NCBI GenBank assembly: GCA_025996865.1
Contig: BNTV01000145.1
Span: 1-10,940, forward strand
Length of the DNA: 10,940 bases
From: Bacteroidia bacterium
GTDB lineage: Bacteria; Bacteroidota; Bacteroidia; Bacteroidales; Azobacteroidaceae
Direction of reading: 5' to 3'
In this document: piece by piece, positions 1 through 7,022 of the stretch
Position numbering within the stretch: the first letter of the stretch is position 1
Layout of the letters: each line of letters starts with the position of its first letter
Position numbers and translations under genes: made by a program
The notes under the pieces: model-generated
Told to the model about the DNA's origin: nothing
The model's database searches: none
Seen by the model: the letters and a program-made list of their open reading frames with translations, nothing else

Positions 1-1
1 G

Positions 2-211
2 ATGGAATTTGGTAACTTTGTCGTTGTGAAGAAAAAATCTAACGGGTTGTACGGCGCAATTGACGACAAAGGAATCGAAGTCATCAAATGCGTCTATATC
101 ATGTCGGAACCTTTGGAAAATAATCGTTTATTTCAGAGAAGCGACTTTTTTTACGATAAGTACGACTCTTCCGGTAAATTGTTAGCGGAAAAAATTAGTG
201 GATTAGAATAG
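2..211 (+). CDS. WG-repeat protein, C-terminal end (partial)
   Basis: Only the last 69 codons are visible; the reading frame is open to the window edge, so the ATG at position 2 is probably internal. The stretch NGLYGAIDDKGIEVIKCVYI (about residues 14-33) fits the WG/KWG beta-hairpin repeat (x-G-x-[WY]-G-x-I-D-x-x-G-x-x-V-I-x-x-x-Y), a repeat usually present in many copies in exported or surface proteins of Bacteroidota. The repeat is followed by a short charged tail. The stop lies 8 bases before the next gene, so the two are probably co-transcribed. The function is not known; WG repeats are structural and possibly binding. The family assignment rests on one visible repeat. Confidence 0.6.
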   Translation: MEFGNFVVVKKKSNGLYGAIDDKGIEVIKCVYIMSEPLENNRLFQRSDFFYDKYDSSGKLLAEKISGLE

Positions 212-219
212 TTGATTTA

Positions 220-1209
220 ATGAAGTATTTCATTTTTTTGTTCGCCTTTGTTTTTGCATCTCTGACTGTTAAAGCACAAAGCTATAACGTCCAGGGTGAT
301 TTGGCATTGGAAAAAAAAGATTATCAGAATGCCCGCACGTGGTACAGCGAAGGATTGGCACATTGCGACCGGTACAGCATCCGGAAATTGACGGATATCT
401 GGAAAGAGCAACCCCAAATGCGTGTAAGTATGCGCCTGTCCATGTGGAAATGCTACAAATGCCTGATGCCCCTCGCCGAACAAGAAGACCAAGAAGCCAT
501 GCTTTTGATTTCGGATTATTTCAAAATGGGGATAGGGATAGAAATCGACTCCGTCAAAGCGGAGTACTGGTTGAAAGAGTACGGAAAATCCTTGGGATTA
601 TCCGTGAATACACCGGTTATTGATACCGTAAGAATTATTGATTCGCAGGCAATAAATCCAGTAACGGCGGTTCCTCAACCACCAAGGAAAAGTATTTTGT
701 CGAACCGGTTTTATTCGTTTTTGGCATATACTTATTCGCGGTTCGAACCGATAGGCGGAACGATCGGTTTTTTTGACAAATCCGGATTTTATCTGAGTTA
801 CAGAACCGATTTGAATAAAGGAGATTACATTTATACTTGCAACAACACAAAAGTCCCGGAAATTGGAATTGAAAATCCGTCTTACGAATTTACCCGTGAA
901 AAATGGAAATGCAGCATGGTGACCGGCGGCATTTTTATTCCGGTTTATGACCGGAAATTTTATATTTCGGTTGGAGGAGGGCGTGCAGAACGGTTGTATT
1001 TCAGGGAAATCGGGTCTTTATCCGGTGAACCGTTTGAAAAAAACGGACAAAAAAGCGCTTGGTGTTACAATACGGAAGCTTCCTACAAAGGATGGACGGC
1101 AGAAATCGGAGGTTTGTGGAAATGGAAAAAATTAATCATTTTCGGAGGTATTAACTCCACTAAAATCAGAGATTTGGACGGTTTTTTAAGTATCGGTTAT
1201 TCTTTTTAG
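220..1209 (+). CDS. Exported TPR/Sel1-like protein with probable C-terminal beta-barrel
   Basis: 329 residues. Residues 1-20 are a signal peptide with an Ala-Gln cleavage site (VKA|Q). Residues about 22-50 (QGDLALEKKDYQNARTWYSE) read as a TPR helix pair, and residues about 85-126 (EQEDQEAMLLISDYFKMGIG, then AEYWLKEYG) as a Sel1-type repeat. A Pro/Ser/Thr-rich linker follows at about 130-157. Residues about 163-329 alternate hydrophobic/aromatic and polar residues, with many Gly and Tyr, and the protein ends in Phe (IGYSF), as outer-membrane beta-barrels often do. The start is set by the signal peptide and the 8-base spacing from the previous gene; it lies 6 bases before the next ATG. It is probably a periplasmic adaptor tethered to, or part of, an outer-membrane barrel. 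No enzymatic motif is seen and the specific role is unknown. Confidence 0.6.
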   Translation: MKYFIFLFAFVFASLTVKAQSYNVQGDLALEKKDYQNARTWYSEGLAHCDRYSIRKLTDIWKEQPQMRVSMRLSMWKCYKCLMPLAEQEDQEAMLLISDYFKMGIGIEIDSVKAEYWLKEYGKSLGLSVNTPVIDTVRIIDSQAINPVTAVPQPPRKSILSNRFYSFLAYTYSRFEPIGGTIGFFDKSGFYLSYRTDLNKGDYIYTCNNTKVPEIGIENPSYEFTREKWKCSMVTGGIFIPVYDRKFYISVGGGRAERLYFREIGSLSGEPFEKNGQKSAWCYNTEASYKGWTAEIGGLWKWKKLIIFGGINSTKIRDLDGFLSIGYSF

Positions 1210-1215
1210 AATGTT

Positions 1216-2793
1216 ATGAACAAGGAATTTATATATTTTATGCTCTTTTTACTTCTGGCATCCTCATGTCTGAACACACCCGATATGACTGTCGGAATCG
1301 CCAATATGAAAGAAGATCCAACCGTAGAGACAAAAACAGACGTGACTTTCAGCAATGAGAATTTTACCTTAACCATTAAAGGTAAAATTTTGGCTTATGG
1401 AAAAAACAGCGCCTATTTCAGGCAAGGTTTTTGTTGGGGAACCAATTCTACAAACTTGGTCGATTCGGTTTATTTCATGAAAACGGAAATAGATACTTTT
1501 TCTTACGATTTGCAAAACTTAGATGGAAACCTGACTTACTACTGGAGAGCCATTGCCAAAAATCAATACGGTATTGCTTTGGGAGAAATCCAAAAGTATG
1601 AAACACCTTCGGAAGAGCCTTCCGTCGTTTCGGGAGAAAACTCGGATTTTCCTGCCGATGGCGCTATTATATTCAAAGGAGAGATTTTGGCTTATGGCAA
1701 AATCAATGACGGTTTTAAAAAAGGTTTTTATTGGGGTAAGGATGAAGAAAATCTCACCGATTCCGTTTTCCTCGAAAACGATGGTTTTGAACCGGATACT
1801 TTTTCCTACACTTTACCAAACGCTCGCGGAAATACAACTTATTATTGGAGAGCCTTTGCCAAAAACGATTACGGCATCAGCCTCGGAGTAATAAGAGAAA
1901 AACAAACCCCTCCGATTTTTATTTCCGAGAACAAGGATGTTTTCAGGGGACAAATACGCTCAAATTTCACTGTTTTCTCCTTGAAAAATACACTCTACGT
2001 CACCTGTGGAGATTACAACAATATACTTATTTCCGATGTGTGGCGATATGACAACAACGGATGGTTTACCGATTATTTCTATTTTCCGGGAGGTGCACGG
2101 AGATATCCGGTTGCTTTCACGATAGACGATTCGTTGGCTTATGTAGGTACGGGTCAGGGACTTATCAATTCGCAAAGGATTTCTTTCGGAGATTTCTATA
2201 TTTTCAACGGAAATACCCGGACATGGACAGAGACATCCATTCAAACGCCGGCCGAAATGCCAAGGTATGAAGCGGTTGCTTTCAGCTTGAACAATAAAGG
2301 ATATGTAGTTGGCGGAAGAAATGAAACCGGCATTCTCAACGATGTCTGGAAATATTCAATCGAAAACAATGCAGGTTCATGGGAAAAAATGAACGATTTT
2401 CCAAGACCATTCTACGGTGGTATAAGTTTATATGACAAAGAAAGAGTTTTTGCCGGTTTTGGAAACAACCCCGAAACCGTAAATACTTTATGGGAATATG
2501 ATGCCGGTAATGACCAATGGACTGTATTTGCGCCCTCTCCAACCTACCCGTCGGGAATACCTGCAAAAATTCGTTCGGGACAGATTACCCGTGATAAAAT
2601 ATATCTGCTTGACATAACCAACATTATTTGGGAGCTGGATTTGGAAAGCAAACAATATAAACAAAAAAGTGTGCTTCCTCAAGATTTTCCTTCGCAAAAC
2701 GAACAGTATATGTTTTCTTTGGAAGACGTCATCTATATTGGATTGGGTGGAACACCATTATTTTACAGATACTATCCTTTCTGGGATAATTAA
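1216..2793 (+). CDS. Kelch-repeat lipoprotein with two tandem Fn3-like domains
   Basis: 525 residues. A lipoprotein signal ends in the lipobox LASSC with lipidated Cys18. No acidic lipoprotein-export signal is obvious just after the Cys, so the membrane face is uncertain. Two homologous modules follow, at about residues 36-131 and 135-232, each ending in a YYWRA-[IF]-AKN-x-YG-[IS] block like the fibronectin-III-like units of Bacteroidota surface proteins. Residues about 250-525 form a beta-propeller of Kelch type, with blades such as GYVVGGRNETGILNDVWKYS and VNTLWEYDAGNDQWTVFAPS. Kelch propellers usually bind carbohydrate or protein, so a surface binding role is plausible but inferred. The gene is 6 bases from the preceding barrel protein and 15 bases from serine acetyltransferase. 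The two modules are unusually alike at DNA level. Confidence 0.75.
   Translation: MNKEFIYFMLFLLLASSCLNTPDMTVGIANMKEDPTVETKTDVTFSNENFTLTIKGKILAYGKNSAYFRQGFCWGTNSTNLVDSVYFMKTEIDTFSYDLQNLDGNLTYYWRAIAKNQYGIALGEIQKYETPSEEPSVVSGENSDFPADGAIIFKGEILAYGKINDGFKKGFYWGKDEENLTDSVFLENDGFEPDTFSYTLPNARGNTTYYWRAFAKNDYGISLGVIREKQTPPIFISENKDVFRGQIRSNFTVFSLKNTLYVTCGDYNNILISDVWRYDNNGWFTDYFYFPGGARRYPVAFTIDDSLAYVGTGQGLINSQRISFGDFYIFNGNTRTWTETSIQTPAEMPRYEAVAFSLNNKGYVVGGRNETGILNDVWKYSIENNAGSWEKMNDFPRPFYGGISLYDKERVFAGFGNNPETVNTLWEYDAGNDQWTVFAPSPTYPSGIPAKIRSGQITRDKIYLLDITNIIWELDLESKQYKQKSVLPQDFPSQNEQYMFSLEDVIYIGLGGTPLFYRYYPFWDN
1381..1917 (+). repeat. Intragenic tandem duplication, period 297 bp (99 codons)
   Basis: The segment starting near 1381 is repeated from 1678 with an exact offset of 297 bases. 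Blocks such as ATTTTGGCTTATGG, GGTTTTT[GA]TTGGGG and ACTTA[CT]TA[CT]TGGAGAGCC are nearly identical even at third codon positions. The shared protein blocks are G-[KE]-ILAYGK, GF-[CY]-WG, DTFSY and TYYWRA-[IF]-AKN. This encodes the two Fn3-like modules of the Kelch lipoprotein. Confidence 0.75.
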
Positions 2794-2808
2794 AATTTTC
2801 AGGAATTT

Positions 2809-3711
2809 ATGAACAAAAACAAATCCATACAAAATACGGTTAAAGCTTTGACCGGGAATCATGGTCAACATTTTCCGTTTATTCCGATACACGAACGGCG
2901 TTTGCCTTCTTCGACTAATTTGATCGAAATCATAGAATCCATTCGCGCCGTGATTTTTCCGGGCTATTTCGGGAGTCCTCTGGCTAAAGAAGATTCATTG
3001 GTATATCACGTAGGAATTGGTGTGGAGAAGATTTTCAACGATCTTTCCCATCAGATATTCGACGCATTGTTTTGCCAATCGGAAAAAATGGATAGCGCCC
3101 AAACGAGAACAAAGGCGCGCAGTCTGACATACACTTTTTTGAATCGGTTGCAACACATTAAAAAATTGATGTCCTCAGACGTCAAGGCCATATTCGATTC
3201 CGATCCTGCGGCAAATAACTTAGGCGAAATTATCTTTTGTTATCCGGCCGTCAAAGCCATTTCCAATTATCGCATTGCCCACGAATTGTATTTGTTGGAT
3301 ATTCCTTTGATTCCCAGAATTATAACCGAATTGGCACATGCCGAAACCGGAATAGATATTCATCCGGGCGCCGAAATCGGTGAATATTTTAGCATTGACC
3401 ACGGAACGGGTATCGTAATCGGAGAAACAACGATTATCGGAAAACATGTAACACTCTATCAGGGAGTTACTCTCGGCGCTAAAAGTTTTACTTTAGACGA
3501 CGCAGGGCGTCCGAAAGCACTGCCGCGTCATCCGGTTTTGGAAGACAACGTAACTGTTTATTCCAATGCTTCCATCTTGGGCCGGATTACCATCGGACGG
3601 GGAACCATTATCGGCGGTAATATCTGGTTAGACCACAGCGTCCCACCCTACTCGCGGATATTGCAAACCAAAGCGGTGAGATTGGATTTGATGGATGGAG
3701 CGGGGATTTAA
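2809..3711 (+). CDS. cysE: Serine O-acetyltransferase
   Basis: 300 residues. It transfers acetyl from acetyl-CoA to L-serine, giving O-acetylserine for cysteine synthesis in the cytosol. The N-terminal half (about 1-165) is the helical SAT domain. From about 175 the protein is a left-handed beta-helix of hexapeptide repeats (HPGAEIGEYFSIDHGTGIVI, then GETTIIG, VTLYQGVTLGA). D183 (in DIHP) and D197-H198 (in DHGTG) match the catalytic Asp/His positions of characterised CysE enzymes, and R240-H241 (in PRHP) matches the conserved substrate/CoA-side pair. The longer N-terminus is usual for the Bacteroidota form, sometimes named epsC or SAT. The gene starts 15 bases after the Kelch lipoprotein and could be read through from that cluster. 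No cystathionine- or cysteine-synthase gene is in the window. Confidence 0.92.
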   Translation: MNKNKSIQNTVKALTGNHGQHFPFIPIHERRLPSSTNLIEIIESIRAVIFPGYFGSPLAKEDSLVYHVGIGVEKIFNDLSHQIFDALFCQSEKMDSAQTRTKARSLTYTFLNRLQHIKKLMSSDVKAIFDSDPAANNLGEIIFCYPAVKAISNYRIAHELYLLDIPLIPRIITELAHAETGIDIHPGAEIGEYFSIDHGTGIVIGETTIIGKHVTLYQGVTLGAKSFTLDDAGRPKALPRHPVLEDNVTVYSNASILGRITIGRGTIIGGNIWLDHSVPPYSRILQTKAVRLDLMDGAGI

Positions 3712-3749
3712 CATGAATTAAGGTTTGCCCTGAATATTCCCGCAAAATA

Positions 3750-3781
3750 TTTGGTTTGCCCGATTATTTTCTCTACCTTTG
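3750..3781 (+). promoter_or_regulatory. metK promoter, Bacteroidota consensus
   Basis: A -33 box TTTG (3750-3753) is followed after exactly 20 bases by a -7 box TACCTTTG (3774-3781), matching TTTG-N19-21-TAnnTTTG. Transcription would start at about 3786-3789, just before the aptamer-like fold, giving a leader of roughly 135 bases before the metK ATG at 3925. Confidence 0.75.
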
Positions 3782-3796
3782 CCCCCGAATTAGAAA

Positions 3797-3846
3797 TGTG
3801 GACAGATTTGTATGCTTGCAACCACAGTAAAAAATGCTAAAAACCG
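3797..3846 (+). promoter_or_regulatory. SAM-II-like riboswitch aptamer in the metK leader
   Basis: Stem P1 pairs UGUGG (3797-3801) with CCACA (3822-3826), 5 bp. Its loop carries GAUUU (3805-3809) and UUGC (3816-3819). The tail has an A-run followed by UGCUAAAAACC (3835-3845). UUGC can pair with GC(U)AA (3836-3840) as an H-type pseudoknot, leaving U3838 unpaired. The elements GAUUU, UUGCA and A-rich GCUAAAAA, in this order, are hallmarks of the SAM-II/SAM-V binding core. The position directly between the promoter and the SAM synthetase gene supports SAM feedback. The outer pseudoknot helix of SAM-II (CC with GG) is not clearly present, so this may be a divergent or long-loop variant. I recognised this from the motif; no covariance search was possible. 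Confidence 0.62.
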
Positions 3847-3879
3847 TTAGTGGTTATTTTTGCAAATCTCCCCTGCATT

Positions 3880-3903
3880 TCTGATAAAATTATCAGATTT
3901 TTT
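3880..3903 (+). terminator. Intrinsic terminator / attenuator in the metK leader
   Basis: TCTGATAA (3880-3887) pairs perfectly with TTATCAGA (3890-3897), followed at once by six T (3898-3903). It lies after the SAM-II-like aptamer and 21 bases before the metK start, where a transcription attenuator would sit. The stem is A/T-rich, so its strength is uncertain. Confidence 0.55.
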
Positions 3904-3924
3904 CATTTTAAAACAGTTTATATT

Positions 3925-5178
3925 ATGAGTTATTTATTTACCTCCGAATCCGTTTCGGAAGGACACCCCGACAAAGTAGCGGATCAGATTTCCGACGCAT
4001 TATTAGATCAATTTTTAGCTTATGACCCACACTCCAAAGTAGCATGTGAAACTTTAGTAACTACCGGACAAGTTGTTTTGGCCGGCGAAGTAAAATCAAC
4101 AGCATACGTGGATATTCCCGAAATAGTCCGCAGTGTCATTCAAAAAATCGGTTATACCAAAAGTGAATACCGGTTCGAAGCCGAATCTTGCGGAATTTTC
4201 AGCGCTATTCACGAACAATCAGGCGACATCAACCGCGGGGTTGAACGGGAAGATCCGCTCAACCAGGGCGCCGGTGACCAAGGCATGATGTTTGGTTATG
4301 CAACCAATGAAACGGCGAATTGCATGCCCTTGCCGCTCGACCTGGCTCATTCTTTGCTGACCGAACTGGCAAAAATCCGTAAAACCGAGTTGCACCTGAT
4401 GCCGTATTTGCGTCCGGATGCCAAATCGCAAGTTACTATACAGTACAATGATAACGGCACACCCGAAAAAATAGACACCATTGTTATCTCCACCCAACAT
4501 GACGATTTCGATAGCGATCAGGCTATGCAGGACAAAATCAAAGAAGATGTTATTCATATTTTGGTTCCCCGCATAAAAGCCCAATATCCGGAAGGCGTTC
4601 AGGCATTGTTTGGAAAAGACATCAAGTATCACGTTAATCCGACGGGAAAATTCGTTATCGGTGGTCCTCACGGAGATACCGGACTGACGGGACGAAAAAT
4701 CATCGTGGACACTTATGGCGGAAAAGGCGCTCACGGCGGTGGTGCGTTTTCAGGCAAAGATCCTTCGAAAGTCGATCGTTCGGCTGCTTATGCTGCCCGT
4801 CATATCGCAAAAAACTTAGTAGCCGCAGGTGTTTCCGACGAAATACTCGTACAAGTGGCTTATGCTATCGGCGTTGCCGAACCGATGAATATTTTCATCA
4901 ACACTTACGGAAAAAGCAAAGTCGCTTATTCCGACGGTGAAATTGCAGAAAAAATAAGCAAAATTTTCGACATGCGTCCCAAAGCCATCGAAGAAAGACT
5001 CAAACTTCGCAAACCGATTTATTTGGAAACGGCTGCTTACGGTCACATGGGACGCGAACCGCAAACCGTCGTCAAAACGTTTGCTTCGCGTTATACGCAA
5101 CCCATTGAAGTTGAAGTCGAATTGTTTACATGGGAAAAACTCGATTACGTTGATAAAATCAAAAAAGAACTTTTTTAA
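3925..5178 (+). CDS. metK: S-adenosylmethionine synthetase (methionine adenosyltransferase)
   Basis: 417 residues from the ATG at 3925. It makes SAM from methionine and ATP, releasing phosphate and pyrophosphate; the enzyme is a cytosolic tetramer needing Mg2+ and K+. Signature motifs are [15 protein letters not shown] at residues 12-26 (ATP/Mg site), [25 protein letters not shown], and [19 protein letters not shown] near the phosphate-binding loop. An upstream in-frame ATG at 3850 would add 25 residues, but that stretch is translated from the terminator hairpin and lacks family similarity, so 3925 is preferred. It has its own promoter and a probable SAM-responsive leader. It converges with gldB; the two stop codons share two bases. 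Confidence 0.96.
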   Translation: MSYLFTSESVSEGHPDKVADQISDALLDQFLAYDPHSKVACETLVTTGQVVLAGEVKSTAYVDIPEIVRSVIQKIGYTKSEYRFEAESCGIFSAIHEQSGDINRGVEREDPLNQGAGDQGMMFGYATNETANCMPLPLDLAHSLLTELAKIRKTELHLMPYLRPDAKSQVTIQYNDNGTPEKIDTIVISTQHDDFDSDQAMQDKIKEDVIHILVPRIKAQYPEGVQALFGKDIKYHVNPTGKFVIGGPHGDTGLTGRKIIVDTYGGKGAHGGGAFSGKDPSKVDRSAAYAARHIAKNLVAAGVSDEILVQVAYAIGVAEPMNIFINTYGKSKVAYSDGEIAEKISKIFDMRPKAIEERLKLRKPIYLETAAYGHMGREPQTVVKTFASRYTQPIEVEVELFTWEKLDYVDKIKKELF

Positions 5179-6164
5179 GGCTTATACTTCGAACGCTTAA
5201 GTAAATCCTGATAGTCGGTCAATTCTATTAATTCCTGAAAACCGGTATCAGGATTTTGTTTCATATAGGAAGTAATAATTTGGTAACCAAGCCAAATCCC
5301 TACCCTTCCCGGCGATTCAACCGGAAGAAAAGAAGTGTGAGGCGCTTCCTTTAAGTATTGATCAGTAGTCATATAATTGCCGGTGAACAAATGCTGATTT
5401 TCCAGAATCGTTTTCCAAATCCGCTTCTGATTGGCGCTGCACCACGAATATTGAGCTTCGGTGTAACCTGCGTATTCCCAAACCTGCCGGTCAGGTAAAA
5501 GCTGCGAGAGAATATACCGTAACTTCCCTTCATACAACATTCTATCCAACAAAACATCGTCTTTTCCCTTGAACGGTAAATTAGCCATCATAAAGCCCAA
5601 CAAATAATCAGGCGCCATTCGGTCGGGAGTCATTAATTGTCGCTGGTAATCATAGAAAAATTTCCGGTACAGAGGATAATCCGCTCCTAAATATTTATCA
5701 GCCGACAAAGATAAAATCTCATCGGTTACAATTACACTTTGATTTAATCCCGAAACATGCATGCAAACTTTCGGTCGCTTTATATTTGGAAATTCTTTCA
5801 GGAAAGCACCTAATCCGTAAGCTACTTCATCCGTTAAGGTCTGAATATCCGTAAATTGTTCCTGTTCGCTCCGGTAAAGTCCCATCAAAGTCGGTTCGGA
5901 GAAATATTTTTTCAGCCGTTCGTAAAATCCGGTCGAATCGGTTCGTCCAATATAAATTACTTTTCCACCCAAAACATTCAAAAAACCGGTGTCGGCTTTC
6001 AGAACATGATCCGGCTCATTTTTAGATAAATAATTAAATAATTCTGTGTCAATCCGAATAATTTTAAAATCAGGAATTTCTTCTCCGTAGGCTTTCTTTC
6101 CGGAACAACCGACTGAGAAAATACAAGACAGGATTAAGACAAAAATTCGTACAGATTGTTTCAT
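5175..6164 (-). CDS. gldB: GldB-family lipoprotein
   Basis: 329 residues. The signal peptide ends in a lipobox SVGC with Cys20, so it is a periplasm-facing or outer-membrane lipoprotein. The body matches the GldB family seen throughout Bacteroidota: an early block [14 protein letters not shown] (about 34-47), a central block [34 protein letters not shown], and a C-terminal block [18 protein letters not shown]. The family was named for gliding motility in Flavobacterium, but homologues are conserved in non-gliding Bacteroidales, where the role is unclear. No other gld or por gene is nearby, so gliding should not be inferred. It overlaps metK tail to tail by 4 bases. A -7-like box lies only 10 bases before its ATG. 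Confidence 0.85.
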   Translation of the reverse strand: MKQSVRIFVLILSCIFSVGCSGKKAYGEEIPDFKIIRIDTELFNYLSKNEPDHVLKADTGFLNVLGGKVIYIGRTDSTGFYERLKKYFSEPTLMGLYRSEQEQFTDIQTLTDEVAYGLGAFLKEFPNIKRPKVCMHVSGLNQSVIVTDEILSLSADKYLGADYPLYRKFFYDYQRQLMTPDRMAPDYLLGFMMANLPFKGKDDVLLDRMLYEGKLRYILSQLLPDRQVWEYAGYTEAQYSWCSANQKRIWKTILENQHLFTGNYMTTDQYLKEAPHTSFLPVESPGRVGIWLGYQIITSYMKQNPDTGFQELIELTDYQDLLKRSKYKP

Positions 6165-6174
6165 AAATTCGGAG

Positions 6175-6182
6175 CAAATATA
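6175..6182 (-). promoter_or_regulatory. Possible gldB -7 promoter element
   Basis: On the minus strand TATATTTG matches TAnnTTTG, 10 bases before the gldB ATG. No TTTG lies at the consensus 19-21-base spacing; the nearest TTTG, in the terminator T-tract, is 16 bases away, and a T-rich stretch occupies the expected place. If used, the transcript leader would be only a few bases. Confidence 0.4.
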
Positions 6183-6200
6183 CGGCTTTTATTTAAAACA

Positions 6201-6237
6201 AAAAATAACCCCCAATGAAGCATAAGCAATTGGGGGT
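6201..6237 (-). terminator. Intrinsic terminator of the rplU-rpmA operon
   Basis: ACCCCCAAT (6208-6216) pairs perfectly with ATTGGGGGT (6229-6237), a 9-bp stem with a 12-base loop. On the minus strand it is followed by TATTTTTT. It lies 41 bases after the rpmA stop and before gldB, so it separates the ribosomal-protein transcript from gldB. Confidence 0.85.
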
Positions 6238-6278
6238 ATTTAATAAATAATATGGAAGAGAAAATTATAATCTCATGA

Positions 6279-6545
6279 TTATGCTTCCGCAAGCACCGGC
6301 TCAACCGATACATACGATCTGTCGTCTCTTTTTTTCTTGAACACAACCCGGCCGTCAATCAATGCATACAATGAATGATCTTTACCGATTCCTACATTCA
6401 AACCCGGATGATGTTGGGTTCCTCTTTGGCGAATGAGAATGTTACCTGCTCTACAGATTTCACCGCCGAAAATCTTAACGCCTAACCGTTTACTGTGCGA
6501 TTCGCGTCCGTTCTTTGAACTACCGACTCCTTTTTTATGTGCCAT
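6279..6545 (-). CDS. rpmA: 50S ribosomal protein L27 (bL27)
   Basis: 88 residues, full length for bL27. It begins [20 protein letters not shown], the conserved flexible N-terminal arm that reaches the peptidyl-transferase centre, with no Firmicute-type cleavable extension. The core [20 protein letters not shown] and the block [15 protein letters not shown] are canonical. It lies 20 bases downstream of rplU, the usual bacterial order, and is transcribed with it from the promoter at 6961-6992. Confidence 0.97.
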   Translation of the reverse strand: MAHKKGVGSSKNGRESHSKRLGVKIFGGEICRAGNILIRQRGTQHHPGLNVGIGKDHSLYALIDGRVVFKKKRDDRSYVSVEPVLAEA

Positions 6546-6565
6546 TTTTCTAAGATTTTAACGAA

Positions 6566-6880
6566 TTAAGCTTGAATTTCTTTAATTACGATTTGAGAGA
6601 ATTGTTGACGGTGACCGTTCAATTTACGATGACCTTTTCTCCTTTTTTTGTGGAAAATCAATACTTTATCTCCTTTTACCAAAGGATTTACGATTTCTGC
6701 CACTACTTTTGCGCCTTCAATTACAGGAGCGCCTACTGTTACCGAACCGTCGTTGTCGGCTAAGAGAACTTTGTCAAATTCTACTTTTGCGCCTTCTTCA
6801 CCTTCAAGGTGATGAACAAACAGCTTCTGGTCTTTTTCAACTTTAAATTGTTGACCCTGAATATCTACAATTACGTACAT
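6566..6880 (-). CDS. rplU: 50S ribosomal protein L21 (bL21)
   Basis: 104 residues, normal length for bL21. The start [20 protein letters not shown] and the C-terminal [20 protein letters not shown] followed by [14 protein letters not shown] are family signatures (the classic form reads YKRRKNYRRKQGHRQ near the end). It binds 23S rRNA and is the first gene of the rplU-rpmA pair. Its roughly 75-base leader can form a long hairpin (6907-6943) that might take part in autoregulation; that role is only inferred. Confidence 0.97.
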   Translation of the reverse strand: MYVIVDIQGQQFKVEKDQKLFVHHLEGEEGAKVEFDKVLLADNDGSVTVGAPVIEGAKVVAEIVNPLVKGDKVLIFHKKRRKGHRKLNGHRQQFSQIVIKEIQA

Positions 6881-6906
6881 CTGTTTTTATTTTACAGGTT
6901 ATTTCC

Positions 6907-6943
6907 GGGGGTGGAAAGAAACGTTCTTTCACTTGAATGACCC
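6907..6943 (-). promoter_or_regulatory. Hairpin in the rplU leader
   Basis: GAAAGAA (6914-6920) pairs perfectly with TTCTTTC (6924-6930) around a 3-base loop. The stem extends outward as GTG/CAC with one bulge and then GGG/CCC (6907-6910 with 6941-6943). The fold lies within the transcribed leader between the rplU promoter and start codon. No known ribosomal-protein leader motif is recognised. Confidence 0.4.
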
Positions 6944-6960
6944 TTAAAGAATTGAGCGCA

Positions 6961-6992
6961 CAAAGGTAGTACAATGTTTTGAAATATGCAAA
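6961..6992 (-). promoter_or_regulatory. rplU-rpmA promoter, Bacteroidota consensus
   Basis: Read on the minus strand, TTTG (6989-6992) is followed after exactly 20 bases by TACCTTTG (6961-6968). The -7 octamer is identical to that of metK. The predicted transcript start is near 6954, about 75 bases before the rplU ATG at 6880. Confidence 0.78.
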
Positions 6993-7022
6993 TGGCAGTC
7001 AGGGAAAAAATGATATTTAACA

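Noticed and set aside
3850..3924. N-terminal extension of MetK from the ATG at 3850
   Set aside because: The extra 25 residues are translated from the terminator hairpin and leader, resemble no MetK N-terminus, and the ATG at 3925 gives the canonical [17 protein letters not shown] start.
4219..4734. 171-codon minus-strand open frame inside metK
   Set aside because: It lies wholly within a well-conserved enzyme gene and its product resembles no protein; a codon-bias shadow.
5175..6164. Evidence for gliding motility or a type IX secretion cluster
   Set aside because: GldB-family lipoproteins occur widely in non-gliding Bacteroidales and no other gld, spr or por gene is in the window.
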